The notes: generated by a model from the sequence alone, not told the origin. DNA of 64,000 nucleotides from JADCRZ01 sp965200945 (GCA_965200945.1 OZ241749.1:6076001-6140000); one strand, 5' to 3'. Shown: positions 1 through 7,909, counted from the first letter of the stretch. Translations and numbers: made by a program.

Positions 1-994
1 GGTGGTTTCCGCCCTGGTGCGGACTGGCGATGTCGATGTTCTTGCGGATCTCGATGTATCCCTCTGTGCCCAGGATGGTCAGCCTCCCGTCGCCCCAGCT
101 GCCCAGTCCGTCGGGGGTGAACCAGTCGACCCGGATATAACCCATGCCGCCGTTGCCCCGGAGCATCACATCCCCGAAATCTTCCAGGCCGGGATATTGC
201 GGATGGTTCACGTTGCCGATCTGGGAGGCTACAACGGATGCCTGTGTAGACCCCGTGAAAAACAGGTACTGGTCGAACTGGTGGGAAGCAAGATCGGTGA
301 TGATGCCGCCGTATTTATCGCGTTCGAAGAACCAGGGTGGCCTTGATTTGGGGTTGATGCGGTGCGGACCGAGTCCGATGGTCTGGATCACCTTGCCGAT
401 GGCGCCTGCTTTTACCAGTTCACCGGCTTTTACGGTAGCCTTGTTCTCGAAGCGCTCGCTGAACATGATGGAGAAGATGCGGCCGGTCTGTTTCTGTACT
501 TTCCGGGCTTCCGCCAGCTGCTCGGGTGTGGTGATGCCGGGTTTATCCGACAGGTAATCTTTTCCATGCTTCATGACCTCGATGCCGAGGGGCGCCCGTT
601 CGCTGGCGATGATGGAGCTCAGCACCAACTGGATGGATTTGTCTTCCAGGATCTCTTTTTCGCTGGCTGCTATTTTCACCTGAGGATAGCGCTTCACAAA
701 GTTGGCGGACAGATCCGGCTCTTTGGCGTAGAATGAAACAAGCTGACCACCTCCGCGGGTCACGGCTTCTACCATCCCGTAGATATGGTCGTGGTTGATG
801 CCGATCACGGAAAATTTGATGCGCGGATCCTGGGCCGGCACAAAGGGCCCGGGCTCAGGATTGGCCGAGGGGGTAATCACAGACTGTGAAGCGGCGGACA
901 CTTCCTGCACAAGGCCGGTAGAGAGTACCATGCCGGCGGCGGTGGTGGCGGCGTCTCTCATAAACCGGCGGCGGTCATATTGCAATCGTTTCAT
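1..994 (-). CDS. Gfo/Idh/MocA family oxidoreductase, Tat-exported, 3' end cut by window edge
   Basis: The 331 visible residues start at the ATG at 994-992 and read off the left edge, so the C-terminus is missing. The N-terminus carries a twin-arginine-like stretch (DRRRFMRD) followed by an Ala-rich hydrophobic segment, which suggests Tat export, common for Bacteroidota members of this family. A Rossmann strand (IKFSVIGIN) follows at about residue 50. A DKPG motif stands where most members have EKP, and a DLASHQFDQ motif marks the second domain. The family oxidises or reduces sugars and sugar derivatives with a tightly bound NAD(P). The gene is divergent from a DUF1080 protein, a common partner in 3-keto-sugar metabolism. 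Substrate cannot be told from the sequence. Confidence 0.9.
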   Translation of the reverse strand, partial: MKRLQYDRRRFMRDAATTAAGMVLSTGLVQEVSAASQSVITPSANPEPGPFVPAQDPRIKFSVIGINHDHIYGMVEAVTRGGGQLVSFYAKEPDLSANFVKRYPQVKIAASEKEILEDKSIQLVLSSIIASERAPLGIEVMKHGKDYLSDKPGITTPEQLAEARKVQKQTGRIFSIMFSERFENKATVKAGELVKAGAIGKVIQTIGLGPHRINPKSRPPWFFERDKYGGIITDLASHQFDQYLFFTGSTQASVVASQIGNVNHPQYPGLEDFGDVMLRGNGGMGYIRVDWFTPDGLGSWGDGRLTILGTEGYIEIRKNIDIASPHQGGNH

Positions 995-1094
995 GGGGAA
1001 TTTTTCTTGTTGAGGATCAAATGTAAAAAAATCCACCGTTTATGGCGCGGCTATTTATTGATCGCGGAAAGGGCCGCCGATTGGCCTGAAACGC

Positions 1095-1102
1095 TATCTT
1101 TG
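1095..1102 (+). promoter_or_regulatory. TAnnTTTG promoter element before the DUF1080 gene
   Basis: TATCTTTG matches the Bacteroidota -7 consensus TAnnTTTG and ends 46 bp before the ATG at 1149. I see no good -33 TTTG at the usual spacing. Confidence 0.45.
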
Positions 1103-1148
1103 AAACAGAAGCTCTTATCCGCTTCCTCAACCTGCGAATCTTTCCCAT

Positions 1149-1844
1149 ATGAAATATCTTCTTGTCTTCATCCTGTTCCTGGGTGTGCGGCCGCTCTTCC
1201 CCACTCACGCCGACCCGCAGCCGAAACTACTTTTCAACGGCAAAGACCTCCAGGGCTGGCATGCCGATGTGCCGCAGAAAGACACCGACGCCGCGGCGCA
1301 CGATCCGTTCATTGTACGCAATGGCCTGCTGGTAAGCCTGGGAGAGCCGCGCGGCCACCTGATCACGGATGCCGTATATGAAAATTACCGGCTTGAAGTG
1401 GAGTACCGCTTCTCCGGCAAGGCCGGCAACTGCGGCGTACTGGTACATGCCTCCACGCCGAGGGCGCTGTACAAGATGTTCCCCAAATCGATCGAAGTGC
1501 AGATGGAGAGTACGAATGCCGGCGATTTCTGGTGCATCCAGGAAGATATTCATGTGTCCAATGAAGAGGCACACCGAGGCGATCCGAAGAACTGGGGCGT
1601 CTCCGAAGGCAAGCTGCGCCGCATCTCCAACCTCACCGACCTGTCCGAAAAGCCCCTGGGCCAATGGAACCGCATGGTGATCGACTGCCACAAAGATTCG
1701 GTCAAAGTGTGGGTCAACAACGACCTTGTAAACGCCGGCTACCGCTGCACCGCCACCCGCGGCCAGATCGCCCTGCAGGCCGAAGGCGCCGAAGTAGAGT
1801 TTCGCAAACTGCTGCTGACGCCGATTGTGCGGATCGGGAAGTAA
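1149..1844 (+). CDS. DUF1080 (3-keto-disaccharide hydrolase-type) secreted protein
   Basis: This 231-residue protein has a Sec signal peptide (about residues 1-21) and then one DUF1080 domain, recognisable from LLFNGKDLQGWHA at the start, a middle stretch with YRLEVEYRFSGKAGNCGVLV, and VQMESTNAGDFW. The fold is a concanavalin-like jelly roll. Characterised members cleave 3-keto-glycosides made by partner Gfo/Idh enzymes, and many are annotated only as a domain of unknown function. It is transcribed away from the Gfo/Idh gene, which supports a shared sugar-oxidation pathway. Its length is usual for a single-domain member. Confidence 0.85.
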   Translation: MKYLLVFILFLGVRPLFPTHADPQPKLLFNGKDLQGWHADVPQKDTDAAAHDPFIVRNGLLVSLGEPRGHLITDAVYENYRLEVEYRFSGKAGNCGVLVHASTPRALYKMFPKSIEVQMESTNAGDFWCIQEDIHVSNEEAHRGDPKNWGVSEGKLRRISNLTDLSEKPLGQWNRMVIDCHKDSVKVWVNNDLVNAGYRCTATRGQIALQAEGAEVEFRKLLLTPIVRIGK

Positions 1845-1892
1845 GCGGAATCTTTCTTCTCCCTTCCCGGGTGGGGATAAGAAAGAAATCCC

Positions 1893-2894
1893 CTACCTCA
1901 TCTTCATCTGGAGCACATGCATGTCGGCGGTGATATAAAGTGTTTTTTCATCTGCGGAGAACGAGCAGTTGGAGGCCAGGGGATTGATATGGATCTTGCC
2001 GAGCAGCTTGCCGGTGGCATCGAAGATCCAGATGCCGCCGGGGCCGGTGGCGAATACATGCCCCTCGCGGTCGATCTTCATGCCGTCGGGCAGGCCGGGC
2101 GAGGTTTTGCCGGCGGCCGTGGCATCGGCGAATACTTTTCCGTTCTGAAGCAAGCCTTTGCCATCCACGTCGAAGATATACCAGTAGGGTTTGGTAGAAT
2201 CGGAACTCGCCACCAGCAGCTTCTGGTGACCGGGAAAGAAGGCAAGTCCGTTCGGGCGGCTGATGGTGTCCGCTAGCAGGGTTACTTCTCCCGCGGGGGT
2301 CACTTTGTAGACACCCTGGTACGGCATCTCCTTGAGCGGGTCGGTTGCGTTGTGCTCGAGGCCATATGGCGGATCGGTGAAATACAGGTCGCCATTGGAT
2401 CGGTAAGTAGCATCGTTCGGACTGTCAAATTTTTTTCCATTGTAATTCGTTGCCAGCGGTACAAACTGCGGCTTTGGCTGATCGAGCGGGGCATCCATGC
2501 GGGCCATCCTGCGGTCGCCATGCTGGCAAATCACAAGCTGTCCCCTGGGGTCAAGCACGAGTCCGTTGGAGCCTGTTTCGCCGCCCCGTTTTACACCGCC
2601 GGTATAACCCGACGGGGTCAGGTAAGGTTCCTTGCCTTTGGCTTCCGTCCATTTGTAGATAATGTTCTGCGGCACATCCGAAAACAGCAGCATCTTTTTA
2701 TCCTCGATCCACAGCGGCCCTTCGCACCAGTCGAGCCCGTCGGCTATCACGCGGATTTGTGCATCTTTATGTACAACGGCAGAGAGGGCCGGATCGATCT
2801 GTTCTACCCATCCGACCCGGGCGGGTTGCTGGTTGCACGAGATCATGGAAACACTGAGGGCGCTCATAAAAAGCATTTTTCGAATGGCAATCAT
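1893..2894 (-). CDS. SMP-30/gluconolactonase family lipoprotein
   Basis: The 333-residue product begins with a lipoprotein signal ending in SMISC (Cys at about residue 20), so it is probably tethered to a membrane in the periplasm. The rest is a six-bladed SMP-30/gluconolactonase/LRE propeller: EGPLWI at the first blade with the metal-binding Glu, a SPNDATYRSNGDLYFTDPPYG stretch with the metal-binding Asn and Asp region, SRPNGLAF, and PDGMKIDREGHVFATGPGG near the end. The family hydrolyses sugar lactones with a bound divalent cation. It fits the oxidised-sugar theme of the two preceding genes, although it points toward the DUF1080 gene and is not co-transcribed with it. Confidence 0.88.
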   Translation of the reverse strand: MIAIRKMLFMSALSVSMISCNQQPARVGWVEQIDPALSAVVHKDAQIRVIADGLDWCEGPLWIEDKKMLLFSDVPQNIIYKWTEAKGKEPYLTPSGYTGGVKRGGETGSNGLVLDPRGQLVICQHGDRRMARMDAPLDQPKPQFVPLATNYNGKKFDSPNDATYRSNGDLYFTDPPYGLEHNATDPLKEMPYQGVYKVTPAGEVTLLADTISRPNGLAFFPGHQKLLVASSDSTKPYWYIFDVDGKGLLQNGKVFADATAAGKTSPGLPDGMKIDREGHVFATGPGGIWIFDATGKLLGKIHINPLASNCSFSADEKTLYITADMHVLQMKMR

Positions 2895-3031
2895 GATGGA
2901 AGAGCAAGAAGTTGATAGTTTGGGCTGACCTCATGAAGATAGGAATTTCTGAAGAAGCATTGTATCTTGCCCGAACAGGCATCTTTTCAGCAACCTGTTA
3001 TTCGCCTGACGGTTTTGAAAAAATAGTAGTC

Positions 3032-3418
3032 ATGTTTTTTGTCCTAATTGCTATGATCGTATCTGCAGCCTGCGTTTTTCTTGGGCTTATCCTTGCCTTC
3101 CTCGCGTTCGCCGTGATCGCGGTCATGGTCACCTTCGGTCTGGTTTCCGCCTCCATCCTTGTGGGCACCTGGAGAAAATCATTCCGCAAAGGCTATCTGT
3201 TCTTCTTACTGGCAGCGGGGTCCATTGCAGGATGTGTATGCGGGATGGTACTCATGAGCCTGCTGGCTGAAGTGTTCGATCTTACTTTGGGAGACAGGCA
3301 AACCCTGCTGTGGGGAAGCGCAGGCGGAGCATTAGGCGGCCTTCTGACCGGATACCTGGTCTACCGTCTCACCGGCTTTACGATCGGCTTCTTCAGAAAA
3401 AAGCTAAGGATCGCTTGA
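3032..3418 (+). CDS. Small four-segment membrane protein, unrecognised
   Basis: From the ATG at 3032 this encodes 128 residues with about four hydrophobic segments: two close together in the first 50 residues, one at about 55-75 (FFLLAAGSIAGCVCGMVLM) and a Gly-rich one near 90-110 (LWGSAGGALGGLLTGYLVYR). The frame is open further upstream to 2912, but residues from that earlier start look unlike a membrane protein N-terminus, so I chose 3032. The tail is basic (FFRKKLRIA), which suggests an in-facing C-terminus. I do not recognise a family. It converges on the MliC-like gene. Confidence 0.6.
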   Translation: MFFVLIAMIVSAACVFLGLILAFLAFAVIAVMVTFGLVSASILVGTWRKSFRKGYLFFLLAAGSIAGCVCGMVLMSLLAEVFDLTLGDRQTLLWGSAGGALGGLLTGYLVYRLTGFTIGFFRKKLRIA

Positions 3419-3464
3419 CATGGTTTTTTAGGGGTCAGGATTCAACGGACAACAAGGAAACAAT

Positions 3465-3848
3465 TTATTTGTCCATTTTCACCCGCTGCGTTTCGAACAC
3501 GGTATTCCCTTTTTCCTTCAGGGTCGATATTCCGTGCCATTCTGTGTACACGAACTGATCGTTGGAATAACGGAGGCCCGATGCGGTCGTATCCTGCTTC
3601 AGTTCGGCCTGCAGGTTCTTGAACCCGATCGTCATCGTGTGCGCATCATTGTTGTAAGCGTATTGCAGCGTGTCGCCCGACCCGGATACCAGTGTCCCTT
3701 TCAACCTGCCGTCGGCGCGTACCGGAGCAGGCGGCGGGATGCTGTCTGAATGGACCGGGACGTCCTTTGTTTCCGGCTGCGAACCGCAGGCCAGCAGTAA
3801 AAAGCTCATCAGTAAGTAACAGGCGCCTCTTGCAACAATTGGTTTCAT
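3465..3848 (-). CDS. MliC-like lipoprotein (possible lysozyme-inhibitor fold)
   Basis: Starting from the ATG at 3848-3846 the protein is 127 residues with a lipobox (LLLAC) at about residue 20, then an acidic/proline linker and a compact beta domain. The domain contains SGDTLQYAYNN, an ASGLRYSNDQFVYTEWHG stretch and a final EKGNTVFETQ strand, a pattern like the MliC/PliC lysozyme inhibitors (ASG-RY, W-G). The match is by eye and moderate. An alternative ATG at 3872 would put a charged stretch before the signal peptide and lies inside the upstream terminator, so it is unlikely. It lies just downstream of a GH19 endolysin-like operon but behind a terminator, so it may have its own promoter or live on read-through. 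Confidence 0.6.
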   Translation of the reverse strand: MKPIVARGACYLLMSFLLLACGSQPETKDVPVHSDSIPPPAPVRADGRLKGTLVSGSGDTLQYAYNNDAHTMTIGFKNLQAELKQDTTASGLRYSNDQFVYTEWHGISTLKEKGNTVFETQRVKMDK

Positions 3849-3903
3849 AAAAAAAGATTTACATCCATGCAATCCGGATCGTGCATGAATGTAAATCTTT
3901 TTT
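3849..3903 (-). terminator. Rho-independent terminator of the lysis-like operon, abutting the next start codon
   Basis: On the minus strand a long hairpin is formed by arms 3903-3889 and 3864-3850 (core AGATTTACAT / ATGTAAATCT), extended by an inner CATGCA/TGCATG pair around an ATCCGGAT palindrome. The 3' arm ends in a run of seven T directly followed by the ATG of the MliC-like gene. It lies 30 bp after the stop of the 263-residue membrane protein. Confidence 0.8.
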
Positions 3904-3933
3904 GATTTCTCAGAAGCGGCTTTTCGGGGTAAG

Positions 3934-4725
3934 CTAATTGGCGTTCACCAGCGTGCCGGCGGGAGCAGCCGGGGTGGTTGCAGTGGAGTCTATCTGACTG
4001 GGCGTGGCCGTGGGGTCCGATGCGTCCTGAACGGGCGGATCGTTTTCCTTTGAACGGAGCACGAGGTACGTGGCGCTGCTCAATCCGGTGAGGGCCAGCA
4101 AGGTGTCGCTCAGTTCGGGAAGGATACAACCCGCTTTGATCTCGGCGACTTTATAAAGATAAACGATCACGGCAATGATCGTCCAGACGAGGTTCTGGAA
4201 GCGGTGCAGGCTGATGCCGTTATCGTCCGACAGGATATCGACAAAGAAACCCTGTGACGGCGTGTTCTGATGGCGGGGCCGGTTGTCGCTGATCTCGTTC
4301 TTGTCCATGATAGCCGTAGTGGCCGCCATGCCGCTGTAGATGCCCATCAGCACCAGCGCCGTTTTATTCACCGGCAGCGAAGCGCAATCGCCTTTGCAGA
4401 GGGAAAGATAAACGTACGATGAAGAGATGATCACCGTCCAAAGGCCGAACTGCACTTTGGTGAGGCTGTAGGGATTTTTGTTCTGCGATGTTTTGGTGCG
4501 CAGCAGCTGCTGAAGTTTCAGGGCATTTATCTTGAAAGCATCGCTGTCGTTCACTTCATCCCTGATCAGGTTGCTGTGCAGTGCCAGTACCAGGAACAGA
4601 AAGACGATGACAATGATGATCGCCCACGACAGCAGCAATTTGATGTCGTACACATTCATCGTCTGGCACCCCGACAACAGGAAGGCGGCAAACAGGAGTC
4701 CGAATACATAATAAACTGGTTTCAT
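3934..4725 (-). CDS. Membrane lipoprotein of unrecognised family, last gene of lysis-like operon
   Basis: The 263-residue product starts with a lipobox-like signal (FLLSGC, Cys at about residue 20) followed by a strong transmembrane segment at about 33-50 (SWAIIIVIVFLFLVLALH). A soluble part of about 50 residues follows, then three more hydrophobic stretches near 92-110, 120-137 and 178-195, a fifth near 205-220, and a Thr/Ala/Pro-rich tail. I recognise no family. Its start overlaps the stop of the GH19 gene by 4 bp (ATGA), so translation is probably coupled. Context suggests a holin- or spanin-like accessory role. That is inference from the neighbours only. Confidence 0.7.
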   Translation of the reverse strand: MKPVYYVFGLLFAAFLLSGCQTMNVYDIKLLLSWAIIIVIVFLFLVLALHSNLIRDEVNDSDAFKINALKLQQLLRTKTSQNKNPYSLTKVQFGLWTVIISSSYVYLSLCKGDCASLPVNKTALVLMGIYSGMAATTAIMDKNEISDNRPRHQNTPSQGFFVDILSDDNGISLHRFQNLVWTIIAVIVYLYKVAEIKAGCILPELSDTLLALTGLSSATYLVLRSKENDPPVQDASDPTATPSQIDSTATTPAAPAGTLVNAN

Positions 4726-5333
4726 GGTGTGGTGGTTATTGGTGTGGGTGATAGAAAAAAGCTGAGTCCCTGCTGGTAGCGGTGTACGCGATCGGCAAGC
4801 CCGTTGTATCCGCCGTTGATCCTTCGCGTGATCTCCCGGAAAGCCTCCAGGTTCTCACCGTCCTCAATCGGCTCATGCAGGTTGATCTTGTCTGCCCACG
4901 CGTTCAGTGCGGTCTTGTTCCAGAACCAGCCCGCGCTCATGGCGGCCCATTTAAGCTGGTCGGGTGAGCAGGCGGTAATATTTTTGCCGCCGAGCAGGGT
5001 TGGGTTCTCTATAAGGTCGATCTGGAAGGCAGTGCCCAGCAGCCCGTAGTTGTTGCGGCCCGTGATCTGGATCAGTCCGCGTCCTTTGTATTTCGGGCCG
5101 TCTCCGGGTTGCGAATTGCCCAGGTCGGCACGATGCTCGTAGGCGTCTCCGGTGGCCAGTTCCTCCGTGTAGAAAAGCCCGCCGCTTTCGTGGCTTACCT
5201 GCGCCAGGAAGCAAAGCTGCCTCACCGGCGTGCTGATATCATACTGCGCGCAGGTATCGGCGAGATAGGGCAAGAACCTGACTGCGTTCGAGATGGCCGA
5301 GCAGGCCACCGCCTTGAGTTGTGAGACTGTCAT
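4722..5333 (-). CDS. GH19 chitinase/endolysin-like lysozyme, no signal peptide
   Basis: This 203-residue protein is a single GH19-type lysozyme-fold domain. Visible marks are QVSHESGG (residues 46-52, with the proposed catalytic Glu49), a Tyr/Glu pair just after it, and GRGLIQITGRNNY (84-96), the hallmark of GH19 enzymes and GH19-type phage endolysins. There is no signal peptide, which is typical of endolysins that depend on a membrane partner to reach the wall, and unlike secreted chitinases. It sits in a tightly packed operon with two membrane proteins and a lipoprotein. The likely substrate is peptidoglycan; chitin is less likely given the lack of an export signal and of a binding domain. 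Confidence 0.88.
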   Translation of the reverse strand: MTVSQLKAVACSAISNAVRFLPYLADTCAQYDISTPVRQLCFLAQVSHESGGLFYTEELATGDAYEHRADLGNSQPGDGPKYKGRGLIQITGRNNYGLLGTAFQIDLIENPTLLGGKNITACSPDQLKWAAMSAGWFWNKTALNAWADKINLHEPIEDGENLEAFREITRRINGGYNGLADRVHRYQQGLSFFLSPTPITTTP

Positions 5334-5338
5334 GCTGT

Positions 5339-6133
5339 TTAATTTTTGGTGGGGTAACTTACCGGGTGTAACTGTATCTCATGCAGCACATTTTCATACG
5401 GCCTTTTGCTTACTGCCACCGCACCGTTGAACGGATCGTCGAGCGCATTCACCAGGAAGAGGCTCATGGCCATGATGCTGCTGAGGAAGAACAGGTAGAT
5501 CCGTTTCAGCCGGATGAACGGCACTTCCAGGAAATAGGAAAAAATGATCATCATCACGCTGCCTGTTTTCAGGATCAGCCATACAAGCCGGGGTACATGT
5601 GAGCGTACATGGTCGAGCCGCTCGCGGCGCAGGTCGCTGATACTGCTCAGGTCGTCATCTATCACCGAGTAGATGCCTTCCTGCACCTTGCCATCCGGCT
5701 GCGTGCGCAGCAGGTATAGCCGCAGGTCGGGTATGGCACTCGGATAAGATTCCATTTCTCCTTCCTCCAGGTTCCATTCGGAGTTCATCACCCTGTTGCA
5801 GTAAGTCGTCAGGGTTCTGTTGAGCGGAATGCGCATGCTGTCGGAAAGCGTGCTGCTGTGCGCGAGAATGCTGTTCAGCTTGTCCGCTTCTTTCCCGATG
5901 GTTTCCGTCAGGTCTTCATAGTCCGTCCACACGGCTACGATCACAAAGGCCAGCAGGAGCGAATAGATAAGGCTGATAGCACCGAACATCAACCCCGCCG
6001 CCTCATTGGTGGAAGGTTTTTTTTGTGTGCAGTACCAGAGATCGAATGCATAGAGCCCGGTCTGCGACAGTAAAACAAAAAGCACTACATAGATCATACA
6101 AAATAATCCGGTGGTGATGGCTTCAAAGATCAT
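5339..6133 (-). CDS. DUF4239 (bestrophin-like) membrane protein
   Basis: The 264-residue protein has two N-terminal transmembrane segments (about 8-30 and 45-68), a long soluble stretch of about 110 residues rich in charged residues, and two C-terminal segments (about 185-205 and 210-230) followed by a LDDPFNGA motif. This layout, with GLMFGAISLIYSLLLAFVIV then VWTDYEDL, and the C-terminal LD-PF-G motif, fits the DUF4239 family, which resembles bestrophin-type channels. It lies 5 bp from the GH19 gene and 1 bp from the small helical gene. In this operon it could serve as the pore through which the lysozyme or ions pass. That role is inferred. Confidence 0.72.
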   Translation of the reverse strand: MIFEAITTGLFCMIYVVLFVLLSQTGLYAFDLWYCTQKKPSTNEAAGLMFGAISLIYSLLLAFVIVAVWTDYEDLTETIGKEADKLNSILAHSSTLSDSMRIPLNRTLTTYCNRVMNSEWNLEEGEMESYPSAIPDLRLYLLRTQPDGKVQEGIYSVIDDDLSSISDLRRERLDHVRSHVPRLVWLILKTGSVMMIIFSYFLEVPFIRLKRIYLFFLSSIMAMSLFLVNALDDPFNGAVAVSKRPYENVLHEIQLHPVSYPTKN

Positions 6134-6134
6134 G

Positions 6135-6470
6135 TCATACCTTTATAAGACCGGTCAGTGTGCTCAGGATCATATTGATCAGTCCGTTGCGGAACTCATC
6201 GATATGAACTTCTGCCAGTCCTGCCTGCTTGAGGGTGATCATTTCCGCAAGTCCCTCCTCGCTTTTCAGGAGAAAGGCGAGATCATCGGTGTTCATCGCG
6301 CCGTTCTCCACTTCTTCCGTCCAGTGCTGCAGGCTGTTTTTTATATTGTCGATGGCGTTGATGCCGTCGGTCTTGGCTTCCTTCTCATAGTCCTGGAGCG
6401 TGTTTTTTGCGACCGTCTCCACGCCATTTGCCAGTTCCGTATACAGTTCGTCGAAATTGATGGTGCTCAT
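6135..6470 (-). CDS. Small soluble helical protein, unrecognised
   Basis: The 111-residue protein has no signal peptide. It is acidic and predicted from composition to be almost all helix, ending in an amphipathic/hydrophobic stretch (FRNGLINMILSTLTGLIKV). I recognise no family. It lies 12 bp after the lipoprotein gene and ends 1 bp before the start of the DUF4239 gene, so it belongs to the same transcript. The hydrophobic C-terminus could contact the membrane protein made next. Confidence 0.65.
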   Translation of the reverse strand: MSTINFDELYTELANGVETVAKNTLQDYEKEAKTDGINAIDNIKNSLQHWTEEVENGAMNTDDLAFLLKSEEGLAEMITLKQAGLAEVHIDEFRNGLINMILSTLTGLIKV

Positions 6471-6482
6471 AAGAGATTGGTT

Positions 6483-6917
6483 TTAGTTGGTGACTTGTAC
6501 TGATTTGATCTTGCCGCTCTCCAGTTGCGAGATCTGGTCGAACGAAGCGCCCACAAGGCCGCGGGCCTCCTGTATGAATACAGAGTCGAGCTTGCCCTGT
6601 TGCTGCCATCTCTTCACAAAGCCGCCGAACAGATGTCCGCTGGTGTCTTTGATCACCGACCACATTTTTTCCGAGATCTCATTCTTGGGGCGGTTCTTTT
6701 CGTACTCATAGATCTTGTCGATATCGCTTTGTACCGTGAGTACCTGCAACTGGTACTGGTTGTAGGGCTGTGTGGCGAGGTTCATCACGTTCAGTGCGTC
6801 TACCTTGAGGGAAGTTGCCTGGGTGTACGAATACTGGTCGAATTTCGAGATGGTGGCGCAGGCGGGCAGCAGCAGACACACATACAGCGCAAGCCGGTGC
6901 GGGAAACGGGATTTCAT
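6483..6917 (-). CDS. Lipoprotein, first gene of the lysis-like operon
   Basis: The 144-residue product has a lipoprotein signal (LLLPAC, Cys at about residue 19) and then a helical body (KFDQYSYTQATSLKVDALNVM, which continues into Gln- and Asp-rich helices). It is probably anchored in the inner or outer membrane facing the periplasm. No named family is recognised. A small helical lipoprotein beside an endolysin and a membrane pore resembles the layout of spanin-bearing lysis cassettes, but the similarity is one of arrangement, not sequence. Its leader of about 220 nt starts at a regulated promoter at 7145-7194. Confidence 0.72.
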   Translation of the reverse strand: MKSRFPHRLALYVCLLLPACATISKFDQYSYTQATSLKVDALNVMNLATQPYNQYQLQVLTVQSDIDKIYEYEKNRPKNEISEKMWSVIKDTSGHLFGGFVKRWQQQGKLDSVFIQEARGLVGASFDQISQLESGKIKSVQVTN

Positions 6918-7144
6918 GTGTTGAAAGATGTGGGTTTGTTATGGAAGTGGTTTCGCATTGTTTTGGTATGAGGTAGCAAGCCGGATGCTTACGGCACCAT
7001 GCAGAAAAGGCTGCACAGCGGCTGGCACCGGATCTGAAAGAGAGTTGTGGACATTGATTATTCCTGCTCAGGAAGCGCCGGCGCATATCAAGGCTTCTGG
7101 TCGCTTTGATTGCCGCATGTTCTGTGCTGACTGCTTTGATGTGA

Positions 7145-7194
7145 CAAAGATACCCCCGCAGATAAACCTGATCCAATAGCCTAAACGGGCTATT
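7145..7194 (-). promoter_or_regulatory. Promoter with response-regulator operator (site 1), before the lysis-like operon
   Basis: A perfect 20-bp inverted repeat, AATAGCCTAAACGGGCTATT, spans 7175-7194. On the minus strand it is followed after 22 bp by TATCTTTG (7152-7145), a full match to TAnnTTTG. The same operator and spacing recur at two other sites in this window. Transcription would start near 7139, giving a leader of about 220 nt before the lipoprotein gene at 6917. No -33 TTTG is seen, which fits an activator-dependent promoter. Confidence 0.75.
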
Positions 7195-7208
7195 CTCAAC
7201 TGTGCTGC

Positions 7209-7844
7209 CTACACGATATTTTTCTGGATGGCCGTTGCCACCGCTTCTGAAACGCTGTGCACATGCAGCTTCTGATAGATCTTTTTGATATGATTGTTCA
7301 CGGTAAAAATAGAGATGAACAGTTCCGCGGCGATCATTTTATGGCTGTAGCCTTTTACCAGGCAGGTGAGTATCTCCAGTTCGCGGGCCGACAGGTCGAA
7401 AGATTCCCGGTCGCCCCTTTTCGATTGTTTCTGGAACAGTTTAATGACGCGCCGGGCGATGCTGGGCGTCATCGGCGCACCGCCGTTGACCACCTCGCGG
7501 ATGCCGTCCATGAGCTTGTCGGGAGAATCTTTTTTAAGGATGTAGCCGTGCGCGCCGGCGAGGATGCAGGTGAATATCTTTTCGTCGTCATCAAACACCG
7601 TCTGCATGATGATGAACATGTCGGGATAGTATTGCTGGATAAGCTTTACGCCTTCAATACCATCCCCGCCCGGCATGTGAATATCCATCAGCACTACATC
7701 GGGCTTTTTGGGTTTGAGGTTGGCGACAATACTGGTGCAGTCTTCCCAGTCACCTACGCAGTGCATACCCGGTTGCAGGCTTATCAGTAGTTTCAGTGCG
7801 TCCCTTCTTTCTTTGTGGTCGTCGAAGATGGCGATCTTGATCAT
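7209..7844 (-). CDS. NarL/LuxR-type response regulator
   Basis: The 211-residue protein has a receiver domain (residues 1-120) with the acidic pair near residues 8-9 (FDDH), the phosphoacceptor Asp54 in VLMDIHMP and the conserved Lys in ILKKDSP near 105. A C-terminal LuxR-type HTH follows (LSARELEILTCLVKGYSHK through FTVNNHIKKIYQKLHV, about 145-200). Proteins of this type bind DNA as dimers at inverted repeats when phosphorylated. The kinase gene ends 65 bp upstream. An operator-like inverted repeat in that gap suggests autoregulation. The TAnnTTTG element ends only 4 nt before the ATG, so its mRNA is probably leaderless. Confidence 0.95.
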   Translation of the reverse strand: MIKIAIFDDHKERRDALKLLISLQPGMHCVGDWEDCTSIVANLKPKKPDVVLMDIHMPGGDGIEGVKLIQQYYPDMFIIMQTVFDDDEKIFTCILAGAHGYILKKDSPDKLMDGIREVVNGGAPMTPSIARRVIKLFQKQSKRGDRESFDLSARELEILTCLVKGYSHKMIAAELFISIFTVNNHIKKIYQKLHVHSVSEAVATAIQKNIV

Positions 7845-7848
7845 ATGT

Positions 7849-7898
7849 CAAAGTTATGTAGGTAAGCATACAGCTTCCAATAGCCAGAACAGGCTATG
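7849..7898 (-). promoter_or_regulatory. Promoter with response-regulator operator (site 2), before the response-regulator gene
   Basis: An inverted repeat AATAGCC-AGAACA-GGCTATG (7879-7898, one mismatch from perfect) lies 22 bp upstream, on the minus strand, of TAACTTTG (7856-7849). Spacing is identical to site 1. The -7 element ends 4 nt before the ATG at 7844-7842. The site is in the 65-bp gap between kinase and regulator genes and would let the regulator control its own gene separately from the kinase. Confidence 0.72.
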
Positions 7899-7909
7899 CA
7901 GGTACAGAT

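Noticed and set aside
3934..6917. Prophage lysis module of an integrated phage
   Set aside because: No integrase, capsid, portal, terminase or tail gene occurs in the window, and the operon is flanked by host-type genes. The lysis-like reading is kept, the prophage reading is not.
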